Below, piece after piece: positions 35,950 to 47,300 of a stretch of 64,000 nt of DNA. Position 1 is the stretch's first letter, and every line of letters begins with the position of its first letter. A program made the translations under genes and the position numbers. The notes under the pieces were generated by a model that saw only the letters and a list, made by a program, of their open reading frames with translations, had not been told where the DNA came from and did not search any database. The stretch lies in the NCBI RefSeq assembly GCF_026222555.1, contig NZ_CP098511.1, forward strand, positions 4,197,501 to 4,261,500, written 5' to 3'. The DNA is from Aquimarina sp. ERC-38 (GTDB taxonomy: Bacteria; Bacteroidota; Bacteroidia; Flavobacteriales; Flavobacteriaceae).

Positions 35950-36579
35950 TTGAATAAAATTGATCATTCCAAATTACGGGCAACTCCGGAGTTAGAGGAT
36001 TTCTCCGGAAAATATGAAGATGAAAATTTTATTTCTAAGTATTTAGTTGAATCTTATTTTAAGTCGGTTCAAAAACTAATAGATAAAATAAAACCTATTA
36101 GATCCGCTCATGAAATTGGCTGTGGCGAAGGAAGATCTACTAAAAAATTGAAGAAGATGGTATCCTCTTTAACCGCTTCTGAGTTTGTTCCAAAACTGGT
36201 AAAGAAAGCAACACTTTTAAATCCGGAGTTAAAAATTTTTGAAGAAAGTGTTTACGATTTAAAATATGAAAATGCCAGCGTGAATTTACTATTTCTATTA
36301 GAAGTTTTAGAACACCTTGACCATCCTGAGACAGCTTTAGAAGAATTACAAAGAGTCTCCGGACAATATTTAATCTTAGGAGTACCACGTGAACCCTTAT
36401 GGCGTTTTTTAAATTTGTGCCGATTTAAGTATTTAAAAGATTTAGGAAATACACCCGGACATTTAAATCACTGGTCTAAAAGATCTATAATTAAGCTGAT
36501 AGAAAAAAAATTTGGTGAAGTGATAGCAGTACAATCTCCTCTTCCTTGGACAATTGTTTTAGCTCGTAAAAAGGCATAA
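35950..36579 (+). CDS. class I SAM-dependent methyltransferase
   Basis: A 209-residue methyltransferase starting at a TTG (35950); no closer ATG precedes the conserved fold. Motif I is AHEIGCGEGRSTKKL (HEIGCGEG), motif II SLTASEFVPKLVK, and motif IV/post-II is VNLLFLLEVLEHLDHPETALEELQRVS. The acceptor cannot be told. In this operon it could methylate the lipid-linked or transferred sugar, as in O-methylated bacterial glycoprotein glycans; that is inference. Confidence 0.85.
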   Translation: MNKIDHSKLRATPELEDFSGKYEDENFISKYLVESYFKSVQKLIDKIKPIRSAHEIGCGEGRSTKKLKKMVSSLTASEFVPKLVKKATLLNPELKIFEESVYDLKYENASVNLLFLLEVLEHLDHPETALEELQRVSGQYLILGVPREPLWRFLNLCRFKYLKDLGNTPGHLNHWSKRSIIKLIEKKFGEVIAVQSPLPWTIVLARKKA

Positions 36580-36586
36580 ATTTTAA

Positions 36587-36988
36587 ATGTGTGCACTAAT
36601 TAAAAAATTGTTGATAAATAATAGAAACAGACAATTAACCCAGCGATACTTAGTAGTAAGTTTACTTAGTTATTCGTTTGTCTTTTCCGGATTATTTTTT
36701 CTCATACAAATTTTAGGCTTAAATGAATCTCTATCTTTTTTTATAGTATATGGTATGAACTACTTATTTCTTTATACGGTTCAGCTAAAAATTATATTTA
36801 AAACTAATCATAGTAGAGTAAAATTAATAAGATTTATAATTTTTATTTTGACCTTTTACCTCCTAAGTAATATTATTTATAACTACGCTTTAATACTTGG
36901 CTTTAATTATTTTATCGCCACTTTAATAACTATAATCATATTATTTCCTTGTAGAATAATAATTTCTAAACACTTCGTATTTAAGTGA
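36587..36988 (+). CDS. GtrA family membrane protein
   Basis: A 133-residue protein with four predicted helices and the GtrA ending FPCRIIISKHFVFK. GtrA proteins are small membrane proteins thought to move undecaprenyl-phosphate-linked sugars across the inner membrane for a GT-C-type transferase. It starts 7 bp after the methyltransferase stop and completes a GtrA/GtrB/GT-C set in this operon. It lies 260 bp upstream of the collagen-like gene. Confidence 0.87.
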   Translation: MCALIKKLLINNRNRQLTQRYLVVSLLSYSFVFSGLFFLIQILGLNESLSFFIVYGMNYLFLYTVQLKIIFKTNHSRVKLIRFIIFILTFYLLSNIIYNYALILGFNYFIATLITIIILFPCRIIISKHFVFK

Positions 36989-37116
36989 AATTATTATATT
37001 TTATTTAACAACTTCAAACAGACTTTAATTGTAGCTAAAATACGGTTTTTACTTACTTAAAAAACTTAAATATTGCTTTTTATCGTATTTTAATACCTTT
37101 AAACGAAAAAAAATAC

Positions 37117-37124
37117 TATTTTTG
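37117..37124 (+). promoter_or_regulatory. -7 promoter motif upstream of the collagen-like gene
   Basis: TATTTTTG matches TAnnTTTG, about 125 bp before the ATG. No TTG stands 19 bp upstream, so the match is partial. Confidence 0.4.
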
Positions 37125-37247
37125 TAAATATTATATTGTTAAATAAATTTTAAAATATTTGAAATCTTAAAAGTATTTAAAGGTATAAGAACTTTTGTTA
37201 ACTATAATTTAAGAGATCTAAGATTTTCTAAAACAATTGCCCTACTT

Positions 37248-40200
37248 ATGAAAATAAAATTACTCATCGTTTTTTTATTAATTTTTGTTTGTTTCAACAC
37301 TCAGGCACAAGTAAAAATTGGTGACAATCCAAATCAAATTGATAGTTCTTCCATATTAGAGTTAGAAAGTGCTGACAAAGTATTTGTTCTCACAAGAATT
37401 TCTGAAAATCAAATGAATGCTATTAGCCCATTACCGGGTGCAATGGTTTTTAATACTACTGCAAATTGTGTTTATCAATTTAATGGTACTGTTTGGGAGT
37501 CCTTATGTAGTTCGGGTACCGGATCAGAGACCGTAACTTTTGTATTAGATAATAATGATGGAACTTTTTCCTATAGAAATGAAAATAATATAACTACCAA
37601 TATAAATAAGGCACAACTTGTTCAAAATTCAGACGGAACCCTAACGTTTTCGAATGGAAATGGCGTACCGATTACTTTTATAGGTACCGATAATCAAATA
37701 GCCAGCGAAGTTACATATAACAATTCTTCATCTTCTTTAACTGCTACAAACGTACAAAGCGCAATTGACGAACTTGCAAACGGAACTATTAATGGTATTG
37801 ATGGAATAAACTGTTGGGATTTAAACGGTAATGGTATTAATGACTCTTCTGAAGATATTAATAATGATGGATTGTACAATACTCTAGATTGTCAAGGATC
37901 TTCAGGAAGTACGGGAGCTACGGGTGCGACCGGAGCGCAAGGACCGCAAGGTAATACGGGTGCTACTGGGGCAACCGGAGCACAAGGAACGCAGGGTAAC
38001 ACTGGAGCAACTGGAGCTACAGGAGCACAAGGACCACAAGGGAACACGGGTGCTACTGGGGCAACCGGAGCACAAGGACCGCAAGGGAATACGGGTGCTA
38101 CTGGGGCAACGGGTGCGACTGGAGCGCAAGGAGCGCAAGGAGCGCAAGGTAATACTGGAGCAACTGGGGCAACCGGAGCACAAGGACCGCAAGGTAATAC
38201 GGGTGCTACTGGGGCGACCGGAGCACAAGGACCACAAGGAAATACGGGTGCTACTGGGGCAACGGGTGCGACTGGAGCGCAAGGACCGCAAGGTAATACT
38301 GGAGCAACGGGTACGACCGGAGCACAAGGACCACAAGGTAATACTGGAGCAACAGGTGCAACCGGAGCACAGGGAGCACAAGGTAACCCTGGAGCTACTG
38401 GGGCAACCGGAGCGCAAGGACTACAAGGAGATACGGGTGCTACGGGTGCGACTGGAGCACAAGGACCGCAAGGTAATACTGGTGCTACTGGGGCAACAGG
38501 GGCAACCGGAGCACAAGGACCGCAAGGGAACACGGGTGCGACCGGAGCTACCGGAGCACAAGGACCACAAGGGAACACGGGTGCTACTGGGGCAACCGGA
38601 GCACAGGGACCACAAGGTAATACGGGTACTACCGGGGCGACCGGAGCACAAGGACCACAAGGAAATACGGGTGCTACAGGGGCAACCGGAGCACAAGGAC
38701 CGCAAGGAAATACGGGTGCTACTGGGGCAACGGGGGCAACCGGAGCACAAGGACCGCAAGGTAATACAGGTGCTACTGGGGCAACGGGGGCAACCGGAGC
38801 GCAGGGACCACAAGGGAACACGGGTACTACTGGAGCTACTGGGGCAACCGGAGCACAAGGACCGCAGGGTAATACGGGTGCTACTGGGGCGACCGGAGCA
38901 CAAGGACCGCAAGGTAATACGGGTGCTACTGGGGCAACCGGAGCACAAGGACCGCAAGGTAATACGGGTGCTACTGGGGCAACCGGAGCACAAGGACCGC
39001 AAGGACCGCAAGGTAATACAGGTGCTACAGGTGCTACCGGAGCACAAGGAGCGCAAGGTAACACGGGTGCTACCGGAGCACAAGGACCGCAAGGAAATAC
39101 GGGTGCTACTGGGGCAACGGGTGCTACTGGAGCACAAGGACCACAAGGAAATACGGGTGCTACTGGGGCAACCGGAGCGCAAGGACCGCAAGGTAATACT
39201 GGAGCAACGGGTGCGACCGGAGCGCAAGGACCGCAAGGTAATACTGGAGCAACGGGTGCGACCGGAGCACAAGGACCGCAAGGTAATACTGGAGCAACGG
39301 GGGCGACCGGAGCACAAGGATCGCAAGGTAATACTGGAGCAACGGGTGCGACCGGAGCACAAGGACCGCAAGGTAATACTGGAGCTACTGGGGCAACCGG
39401 AGCACAAGGACCGCAAGGTAATACAGGTGCTACTGGGGCAACCGGAGCGCAGGGACCACAAGGGAACACGGGTGCTACTGGGGCAACCGGAGCACAGGGA
39501 CCACAAGGACCGCAAGGTAACACTGGAGTAACGGGTGCGACCGGAGCACAAGGACCGCAAGGTAATACCGGGGCAACGGGGGCAACTGGAGCACAGGGAC
39601 CACAAGGTAATACGGGTACTACTGGGGCAACCGGAGCACAAGGACCGCAAGGTAATACAGGTGCGACCGGAGCACAGGGACCACAAGGAAATACGGGTGC
39701 TACTGGGGCAACCGGAGCACAGGGACCACAAGGAAATACGGGTGCTACGGGTGCGACCGGAGCACAAGGAGCACAAGGAAATACGGGTGCTACTGGGGCA
39801 ACCGGAGCGCAAGGACCGCAAGGTAATACGGGTGCTACAGGTGCAACCGGAGCACAAGGACCGCAAGGACCGCAAGGTAATACAGGTGCTACAGGTGCGA
39901 CCGGAGCACAGGGACCGCAGGGAGCACAAGGAAATACGGGTGCTATTGGGGCGACCGGAGCACAGGGACCGCAAGGTAATACTGGAGCAACCGGAGCGCA
40001 GGGACCACAAGGAAATACTGGAGCTACTGGGGCAACGGGGGCAACCGGAGCACAAGGACCGCAAGGTGACACTGGAGCTACTGGGGCAACTGGAGCACAG
40101 GGACCGCAAGGCAATACCGGGGCAACGGGGGCAACTGGAGCACAAGGACCACAAGGTAACACGGGTGCTACTGGGGCAACGGGGGCGACCGGAGCACAAG

Positions 40201-43200
40201 GACCACAAGGTAATACAGGTGCGACCGGGGCAACGGGTGCGACCGGAGCGCAAGGACCACAAGGAAATACGGGTGCTACTGGGGCGACCGGAGCACAAGG
40301 ACCACAAGGTAATACAGGTGCGACCGGAGCAACGGGGGCAACCGGAGCACAAGGACCGCAAGGTAACACTGGAGCAACAGGTGCGACCGGAGCTACAGGA
40401 GCACAGGGACCACAAGGAAATACTGGAGCTACTGGGGCAACGGGTGCGACCGGAGCACAAGGACCACAAGGAAATACGGGTGCTACTGGGGCAACCGGAG
40501 CGCAAGGACCGCAAGGTAATACTGGAGCAACGGGTGCGACCGGAGCACAAGGACCACAAGGAAATACGGGTGCTACTGGGGCAACCGGAGCACAAGGACC
40601 ACAAGGAAATACGGGTGCTACTGGGGCAACCGGAGCACAAGGATCGCAAGGTAATACTGGAGCAACGGGTGCGACCGGAGCACAAGGACCGCAAGGTAAT
40701 ACTGGAGCTACTGGGACAACCGGAGCACAAGGACCGCAAGGTAATACCGGAGCAACGGGGGCAACCGGAGCACAAGGACCGCAAGGGAACACGGGTGCGA
40801 CTGGGGCAACGGGTGCGACTGGAGCACAAGGACCACAAGGAAATACGGGTGCTACAGGTGCAACCGGAGCGCAAGGACCGCAAGGTAATACAGGTGCAAC
40901 CGGAGCACAAGGACCGCAAGGAGACACTGGAGCTACTGGGGTAACTGGAGCACAGGGACCACAAGGAGATACGGGTGCTACAGGGGCGACCGGAGCACAA
41001 GGACCGCAGGGTAACACTGGAGCAACAGGGGCGACCGGAGCACAAGGACCGCAAGGTAATACGGGTGCTACAGGGGCGACCGGAGCACAAGGACCGCAAG
41101 GAAATACAGGTGCGACCGGAGCACAAGGACCACAAGGTAATACAGGTGCGACCGGAGCAACGGGGGCAACCGGAGCACAAGGACCGCAAGGGAATACGGG
41201 TGCTACTGGGGCGACCGGAGCACAAGGACCACAAGGTAATACAGGTGCGACCGGGGCAACGGGTGCGACCGGAGCGCAAGGACCACAAGGAAATACGGGT
41301 GCTACTGGGGCGACCGGAGCACAAGGACCACAAGGTAATACAGGTGCGACCGGGGCAACGGGGGCAACCGGAGCACAGGGACTGCAAGGTAACACTGGAG
41401 CAACAGGTGCGACCGGAGCACAAGGACCGCAAGGTAATACCGGGGCAACGGGGGCAACCGGAGCACAAGGACCGCAAGGTAACACTGGAGCAACAGGTGC
41501 GACCGGAGCACAGGGACCGCAGGGACCACAAGGTAATACAGGTGCTACTGGGGCAACCGGAGCGCAGGGACCACAAGGTAATACGGGTACTACTGGGGCA
41601 ACCGGAGCACAAGGACCGCAGGGTAACACTGGAGCAACCGGAGCACAGGGACCGCAAGGAAACACTGGAACTACTGGGGCAACCGGAGCACAAGGACCAC
41701 AAGGTAATACGGGTGCTACCGGGGCAACCGGAGCTACAGGAGCACAAGGAAATACTGGGGCAACTGGAGCACAGGGACCGCAAGGGAACACGGGTGCTAC
41801 TGGGGCAACCGGAGCACAGGGACCGCAAGGTAATACCGGGGCAACGGGTGCAACAGGGGTAACCGGAGCACAAGGACTACAAGGAAATACTGGAGCTACT
41901 GGGGCAACCGGAGCACAAGGACCACAAGGTAATACGGGTGCTACCGGGGCAACTGGAGCACAAGGACCACAAGGTAATACTGGAGCTACTGGGGCAACTG
42001 GAGCACAAGGACCGCAGGGTAACACTGGAGCAACGGGTGCGACCGGAGCTACAGGAGCACAGGGACCACAAGGAAATACCGGGGCAACGGGGGCAACTGG
42101 AGCGCAAGGACCGCAAGGGAATACGGGTGCTACTGGGGCAACCGGAGCACAAGGACCGCAAGGTGACACTGGAGCTACTGGGGCAACCGGAGCACAAGGT
42201 AACCCTGGAGCAACGGGGGCGACCGGAGCACAAGGAAATATGGGTGCTACTGGGGCGACCGGAGCACAAGGAGCACAAGGAAATACAGGTGCTACTGGGG
42301 CAACTGGAGCACAAGGACCACAAGGAAATACGGGTGCTACAGGTGCGACCGGAGCACAAGGACCACAAGGTAATACTGGAGCTACTGGGGCAACCGGAGC
42401 ACAAGGACCGCAAGGTAACACTGGAGCAACAGGTGCGACCGGAGCTACAGGAGCACAGGGACCACAAGGAAATACTGGAGCTACTGGGGCAACGGGTGCG
42501 ACCGGAGCACAAGGACCACAAGGAAATACGGGTGCTACTGGGGCACAAGGACCGCAAGGTAATATCGGGGCAACGGGGGCAACCGGAGCTACAGGAGCAC
42601 AGGGACCACAAGGAAATACTGGAGCTACTGGAGCAACCGGAGCTACAGGAGCACAGGGACCACAAGGAAATACTGGAGCTACTGGAGCAACCGGAGCTAC
42701 AGGAGCACAGGGACCGCAAGGAAATACTGGAGCTACTGGAGCAACCGGAGCTACAGGAGCACAGGGACCGCAAGGTAATATGGGTGCTACTGGGGCGACC
42801 GGAGCACAAGGACCACAAGGTAACACGGGTGCTACCGGGGCAACCGGAGCGCAAGGACCACAAGGTAACACGGGTGCTACTGGGGCACAAGGACCGCAAG
42901 GTAACACTGGAGCAACAGGTGCGACCGGAGCTACAGGAGCACAGGGACCACAAGGAAATACTGGAGCTACTGGGGCAACGGGTGCGACCGGAGCTACAGG
43001 AGCACAAGGACCACAAGGTAACACTGGAGCAACCGGTGCTACAGGAGCACAAGGACCGCAAGGTAATACCGGGGCAACGGGTGCGACTGGAGCACAGGGA
43101 CCGCAAGGTAATACTGGAGCAACCGGAGCGCAGGGACCACAAGGAAATACTGGAGCTACTGGGGCAACGGGGGCAACCGGAGCACAAGGACCGCAAGGTG

Positions 43201-44315
43201 ACACTGGAGCTACTGGGGCAACTGGAGCACAGGGACCACAAGGGAACACGGGTGCTACTGGGGCGACCGGAGCACAAGGACCACAAGGTATTACAGGTGC
43301 AAGAGGCCCAAGAGGTTTAACCGGTCCCGCAGGACCTAGTGGACCTGCCGGAGCAAACGGAGCAAATGGTTCCAATGGAACTAATGGAATCAATTGTTGG
43401 GATACTAATGCTAATGGTGTAAACGATATTGCAGAAGATACTAATGGTGATGGTAATTACGATACCTTAGATTGTCAGGGGGATCCTGCCTCTGATGACC
43501 AGGAATCTGATGAAGTGGATCTTTCTACTGATTTAACTATTGGAGGAACCTTAACTGAAAATGTACAAGAAGCATTAGTAGCATTAAATAATAAACCTTT
43601 TGAAAATATATATACTACCGATGGAAGCTTAACTGGGAACCGTAGAATGGATATGGCTGGGTTTAACCTTCAATTTGATACGGACACTAATGCTGATACA
43701 AATGGTACTATTAATCTAAGAAGGACTAACAATGGGAATAGTATCGGTATAGCCTTTAGAAATTCAGGAAATAATTATGATGCAGCTATTACTATGCCAG
43801 GGAATGTAAGTAATGGACTTGAATTTAGAACACTAAATAATCAACCTAATATACAAAATGTTGGTATTGCCATGGAATTAGATGATATCGGACAAATGGC
43901 ACTTCCTGAATATGGTGAGACTCCGGTAAAATTTGAAGGTACAAATAGTGCGGTAAAAGCATTAGGTGTGGAAGCTGATGGAAAAGTGGTAGAGTTAAAT
44001 ACGGCAAAATCTTCCAGAATCTTCTATCCTCCTTCTATTGAGGTGGATGTATCAGCTAATACTACCTATACCATTGATTTATACGCGCAGTATATAGCAC
44101 AGTATGCAACACCTACAGTAGGAAGTGCCGGAGCTCCTCCTGCCATCCCTACCTATGGTGCAACCGAATTGTATTATTATGTAACCTATGCGGATCCAAC
44201 GGTATTTAATACGGGGAGTATGGTAATCACTAATGATGGAAAACTCACCTATACGGTGGTGAACCAACCTTCTGATTATAATACTTTGATTAATGTAGTA
44301 TTTGTAGTAAAGTAA
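37248..44315 (+). CDS. giant collagen-like protein with ~610 Gly-X-Y triplets
   Basis: A 2355-residue exported protein. It has a signal peptide ([20 protein letters not shown]), then a ~165-residue N-terminal region with [10 protein letters not shown] and [24 protein letters not shown] motifs common in Bacteroidota surface proteins. At 186-217 is a Ca-loop-like motif ([13 protein letters not shown] ... LDCQG). From ~218 to ~2046 runs an almost uninterrupted Gly-X-Y tract. It is built from modules such as [15 protein letters not shown] (15 aa), an 18-aa form with one more GAT and a 12-aa form with one fewer. The tract ends in a non-modular stretch ([22 protein letters not shown]) and is capped at 2047-2079 by a second INCWD...LDCQG motif. 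A ~275-residue C-terminal domain closes the chain; no T9SS sorting domain is obvious. The likely role is a long, threonine-rich fibre at the cell surface or in the matrix. The glycosylation genes lie directly upstream. Confidence 0.93.
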   Translation: MKIKLLIVFLLIFVCFNTQAQVKIGDNPNQIDSSSILELESADKVFVLTRISENQMNAISPLPGAMVFNTTANCVYQFNGTVWESLCSSGTGSETVTFVLDNNDGTFSYRNENNITTNINKAQLVQNSDGTLTFSNGNGVPITFIGTDNQIASEVTYNNSSSSLTATNVQSAIDELANGTINGIDGINCWDLNGNGINDSSEDINNDGLYNTLDCQGSSGSTGATGATGAQGPQGNTGATGATGAQGTQGNTGATGATGAQGPQGNTGATGATGAQGPQGNTGATGATGATGAQGAQGAQGNTGATGATGAQGPQGNTGATGATGAQGPQGNTGATGATGATGAQGPQGNTGATGTTGAQGPQGNTGATGATGAQGAQGNPGATGATGAQGLQGDTGATGATGAQGPQGNTGATGATGATGAQGPQGNTGATGATGAQGPQGNTGATGATGAQGPQGNTGTTGATGAQGPQGNTGATGATGAQGPQGNTGATGATGATGAQGPQGNTGATGATGATGAQGPQGNTGTTGATGATGAQGPQGNTGATGATGAQGPQGNTGATGATGAQGPQGNTGATGATGAQGPQGPQGNTGATGATGAQGAQGNTGATGAQGPQGNTGATGATGATGAQGPQGNTGATGATGAQGPQGNTGATGATGAQGPQGNTGATGATGAQGPQGNTGATGATGAQGSQGNTGATGATGAQGPQGNTGATGATGAQGPQGNTGATGATGAQGPQGNTGATGATGAQGPQGPQGNTGVTGATGAQGPQGNTGATGATGAQGPQGNTGTTGATGAQGPQGNTGATGAQGPQGNTGATGATGAQGPQGNTGATGATGAQGAQGNTGATGATGAQGPQGNTGATGATGAQGPQGPQGNTGATGATGAQGPQGAQGNTGAIGATGAQGPQGNTGATGAQGPQGNTGATGATGATGAQGPQGDTGATGATGAQGPQGNTGATGATGAQGPQGNTGATGATGATGAQGPQGNTGATGATGATGAQGPQGNTGATGATGAQGPQGNTGATGATGATGAQGPQGNTGATGATGATGAQGPQGNTGATGATGATGAQGPQGNTGATGATGAQGPQGNTGATGATGAQGPQGNTGATGATGAQGPQGNTGATGATGAQGSQGNTGATGATGAQGPQGNTGATGTTGAQGPQGNTGATGATGAQGPQGNTGATGATGATGAQGPQGNTGATGATGAQGPQGNTGATGAQGPQGDTGATGVTGAQGPQGDTGATGATGAQGPQGNTGATGATGAQGPQGNTGATGATGAQGPQGNTGATGAQGPQGNTGATGATGATGAQGPQGNTGATGATGAQGPQGNTGATGATGATGAQGPQGNTGATGATGAQGPQGNTGATGATGATGAQGLQGNTGATGATGAQGPQGNTGATGATGAQGPQGNTGATGATGAQGPQGPQGNTGATGATGAQGPQGNTGTTGATGAQGPQGNTGATGAQGPQGNTGTTGATGAQGPQGNTGATGATGATGAQGNTGATGAQGPQGNTGATGATGAQGPQGNTGATGATGVTGAQGLQGNTGATGATGAQGPQGNTGATGATGAQGPQGNTGATGATGAQGPQGNTGATGATGATGAQGPQGNTGATGATGAQGPQGNTGATGATGAQGPQGDTGATGATGAQGNPGATGATGAQGNMGATGATGAQGAQGNTGATGATGAQGPQGNTGATGATGAQGPQGNTGATGATGAQGPQGNTGATGATGATGAQGPQGNTGATGATGATGAQGPQGNTGATGAQGPQGNIGATGATGATGAQGPQGNTGATGATGATGAQGPQGNTGATGATGATGAQGPQGNTGATGATGATGAQGPQGNMGATGATGAQGPQGNTGATGATGAQGPQGNTGATGAQGPQGNTGATGATGATGAQGPQGNTGATGATGATGATGAQGPQGNTGATGATGAQGPQGNTGATGATGAQGPQGNTGATGAQGPQGNTGATGATGATGAQGPQGDTGATGATGAQGPQGNTGATGATGAQGPQGITGARGPRGLTGPAGPSGPAGANGANGSNGTNGINCWDTNANGVNDIAEDTNGDGNYDTLDCQGDPASDDQESDEVDLSTDLTIGGTLTENVQEALVALNNKPFENIYTTDGSLTGNRRMDMAGFNLQFDTDTNADTNGTINLRRTNNGNSIGIAFRNSGNNYDAAITMPGNVSNGLEFRTLNNQPNIQNVGIAMELDDIGQMALPEYGETPVKFEGTNSAVKALGVEADGKVVELNTAKSSRIFYPPSIEVDVSANTTYTIDLYAQYIAQYATPTVGSAGAPPAIPTYGATELYYYVTYADPTVFNTGSMVITNDGKLTYTVVNQPSDYNTLINVVFVVK
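37896..43386 (+). repeat. tandem modular repeat encoding the collagen tract
   Basis: About 5.5 kb of 36-, 45- and 54-bp units made of 9-bp blocks, GC-richer than everything around it. Units share GGTGCTACTGGGGCAACC-like and GGACCGCAAGGTAATAC-like strings with mainly silent third-base changes. Blocks of identical neighbouring units occur, for example around 42590-42770, a sign of recent duplication. Long frames open in other phases and on the other strand here are by-products of the repeat. Confidence 0.95.
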
Positions 44316-44340
44316 TAGTAACCTGGTAAAACTAAAATTG

Positions 44341-47300
44341 ATGATCGTTCCTATAAAAACGAATATAAAATACCTGACTATTCTAATGACTTTAAGTTTT
44401 GTGACCATTACTCAAAACTTATGGAGCCAGGATACTTATAGAGATAATTTTAATGGTGTTAGTTACAATAGAAACAACGGAAACCAAAATTGGAACGGAG
44501 CCTGGTATGAAGGAAATGGAGAAACTACGGATCCTAATAACGGTAGAATACGGATTGTCAATAATCAATTACGATTTAGAAATTTAGATAATGCGTTTAT
44601 AGGTAGAAATGTCGATTTATCCGGTTATGAGGTAGCCATACTTACTTTAAACTATAACCGTACGAATGGAAGTGAAAATATACTGCTATGGTTACTGGAC
44701 GGAACTGGTAACTTTCAATCCATTCAGCCTATTTTAACTGGAAATACCGGAACTTTTACTTATTTTATCCCTGCTATTTATTTACATACAAATAGTGCCA
44801 TCGCTTTTAACTCCGCTACAGGAGATTGGGGAGATAATAATACTATATTTTTTGATAATGTTCAGATAACTGCGTATGATGCTACTATCTCCATTAATAA
44901 TGTATCAGTGACTGAAGATGTTGGATCGACTAACTTTACCGTTTCTTTAGAAGGAAATACTGCTGCCTTTTCTATTGACTATAATTTTACCAATGGAACG
45001 GCTACCAATACGAATGATTTCAACGGTACTAATGGAACTTTAAATTTTAACGCCAATGCTAGCCAAACTCGAACTATTAACGCACCTATTATTAATGATA
45101 CTGCTATTGAGAATGATGAATTATTCTTAGTAAATTTAACTAACTTATCTAATGGGAATGTCTATATTTTAAAAGATGAAGGTCGTGGGAATATTATTGA
45201 TAATGACGGATTTATTATTGAAGATGGGATTACTGTAAACAGCTGTAATAATGGTTTTGCAGATACGGGAGGAACAAATGCTAATTACAGCGATAACGAA
45301 AATATAACCTTTACCATATGCCCTGATAGTGCAGATAGATATGTTGAAGTACTTTTTAATAGTTTTGATCTTGAAAATGGCTTTGATTTTTTACGTGTAT
45401 ATAATGGTACTTCCACCTCTGCTCCTCTTATAGGTGCTTTTACAGGTACCACTATTCCTACCGGAATTATATCAGGGGATTCTTCAGGATGTTTAACTTT
45501 TCAATTTATCTCAGATAATATTATAAACAACGCAGGTTGGGATGCAACTATAAATTGTAAGGAACAATTTTTAGAAGTATCAGATCTTACAGTTAATGAA
45601 AATGCAGGTACGGCAACTTTTACCATAACGCTCATTGGTTCCAATACTGCCTCCCCTTTTACCGTAGACTATCAAACGCAAGATGGAACTGCCCTGGCAG
45701 ATTCTGATTATGTTTCGGTAAATGGTTCTTTAAATTTTAACGGTACTACCGGACAATCCCGAACAGTAACTGTTCCAATCATAAATAATAATATTGGAGA
45801 GGATGATGAAGTGTTTAGTCTGGTCTTAAGTAATTCTAGTAATACCAATGTTGGTCTTAGCAATGGAACAGCTACCATTACGGATGACGGGGATACCCCG
45901 GTTAATGCTAACGTACCTTTAACTTTATTTGATGAGTTTAATGGCTATTATGATTATGCCCTAACGGGAGATACCTTTAGAAATAGCGCAAGTGATCTAT
46001 GCTCAATTAAGAATAGTTCTAATAATATTAATTTAACTACGGTCATTCCTGGAACGGCTACGATAAGAAAAGCCTATCTTTTATGGTCACATTCGGGTGA
46101 TTCAGCTGATGATGTAGTTACTTTTGAAGGTCAACAGGTATCAGCATTTTTGGTAAATAAGTCTTCTATTGCAAACAGACAATTTTATGGAATGGTAGGA
46201 GATGTTACAAATATTATTAACAATATACCTGACCCTTCTTCTAACCTATATGACTTTTCAGGCTTATCTATTGATACCAGTAATTTTTATTGCGGAGCAG
46301 GAGTTACTTATGGAGGGTGGTCACTTATGATATTTTATACGGACCCTTCTTTCCCGGCAGTAGGAATCAACTTTTATAATGGATTTAATAGTCAACAGGG
46401 AACCGCCAGTACCAGCTCTTCTACTAATTATACCCTTGATGGATTTTATGCTATCGATTCTATGGGAGCTAAAACTACGGTGTTATCCTGGGAAGGAGAC
46501 GTAGGTCTTGCCAATAATGAATCCTTAACCATTTCAAATGGTGCCGGAACTGTTGTAGATGCTAAACTTATAGGTGATGGAAATAATAACGGTACTTCGA
46601 TCGACAATCCTTTCAATTCTACTCTATTCGATAATACGGACGGAACTACGGTGAATAGAACAACGCTGGGAATGGATCTGGATACGTACGATATTTCTCC
46701 TTTTATTGCAGCCGGAGAATCATCAGTAACGACTACGGTTAACGTAGGTCAGGATTTTGTGATTTTAAATGCTGTATTATTGAAAGTACCTAGTAATCTT
46801 ATCTCAGGATTTGTATTTGAAGATGTAAACTATCCTGGAGGAAATGGAAGAAATATGGCTTCCTCTTCAGGACTACCGGTAGCTAATGCCGTGGTCGAAT
46901 TGTATGATAATACCGGAACCTTTTTAGAAGACACCACTACGGACGCTTCCGGAGAATATACTTTTGGGGGTATGGCAGATGGAACCTACTCAGTTAGGGT
47001 AGTTAACAATACAGTAAAGTCTAATCGTGGTGGAGGCGCTACTTGTACAACATGTTTACCTGTACAAACCTTTACCTCTGATTATCTTGCTAGTGCTATC
47101 TCTGAAATTACTACAAAAATAGGTGGAGAAAATCCGGGAGGTACAGATGGTGCCGCTGGTAACCTGACAAATGCACAATCTATTGGAAATGTTACAATAA
47201 ATAGCGAAGGAGCTGTTAATTTAAATTTTGGTTTTAATTTTAATACAATTGTAAATACTAATGCCAGCGGACAGGGTTCTTTACGACAATTCGTAATCAA

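Noticed and set aside
36989..37247. Hidden gene between gtrA-like and collagen-like genes
   Set aside because: AT-rich, stops in all frames; only a partial promoter motif is present.
37896..43386. CRISPR-like regular repetition
   Set aside because: No unique spacers; the repeats are contiguous, in frame with a coding sequence, and vary by silent codon changes.
37892..43393. Long antisense open frame of 1833 codons (and other long frames in both strands) over the collagen tract
   Set aside because: The Gly-Ala-Thr/Gln codon repeats contain no stop in several phases; the products are low-complexity Pro/Val/Cys or Arg/Leu strings with no start signals. They are shadows of the real gene.
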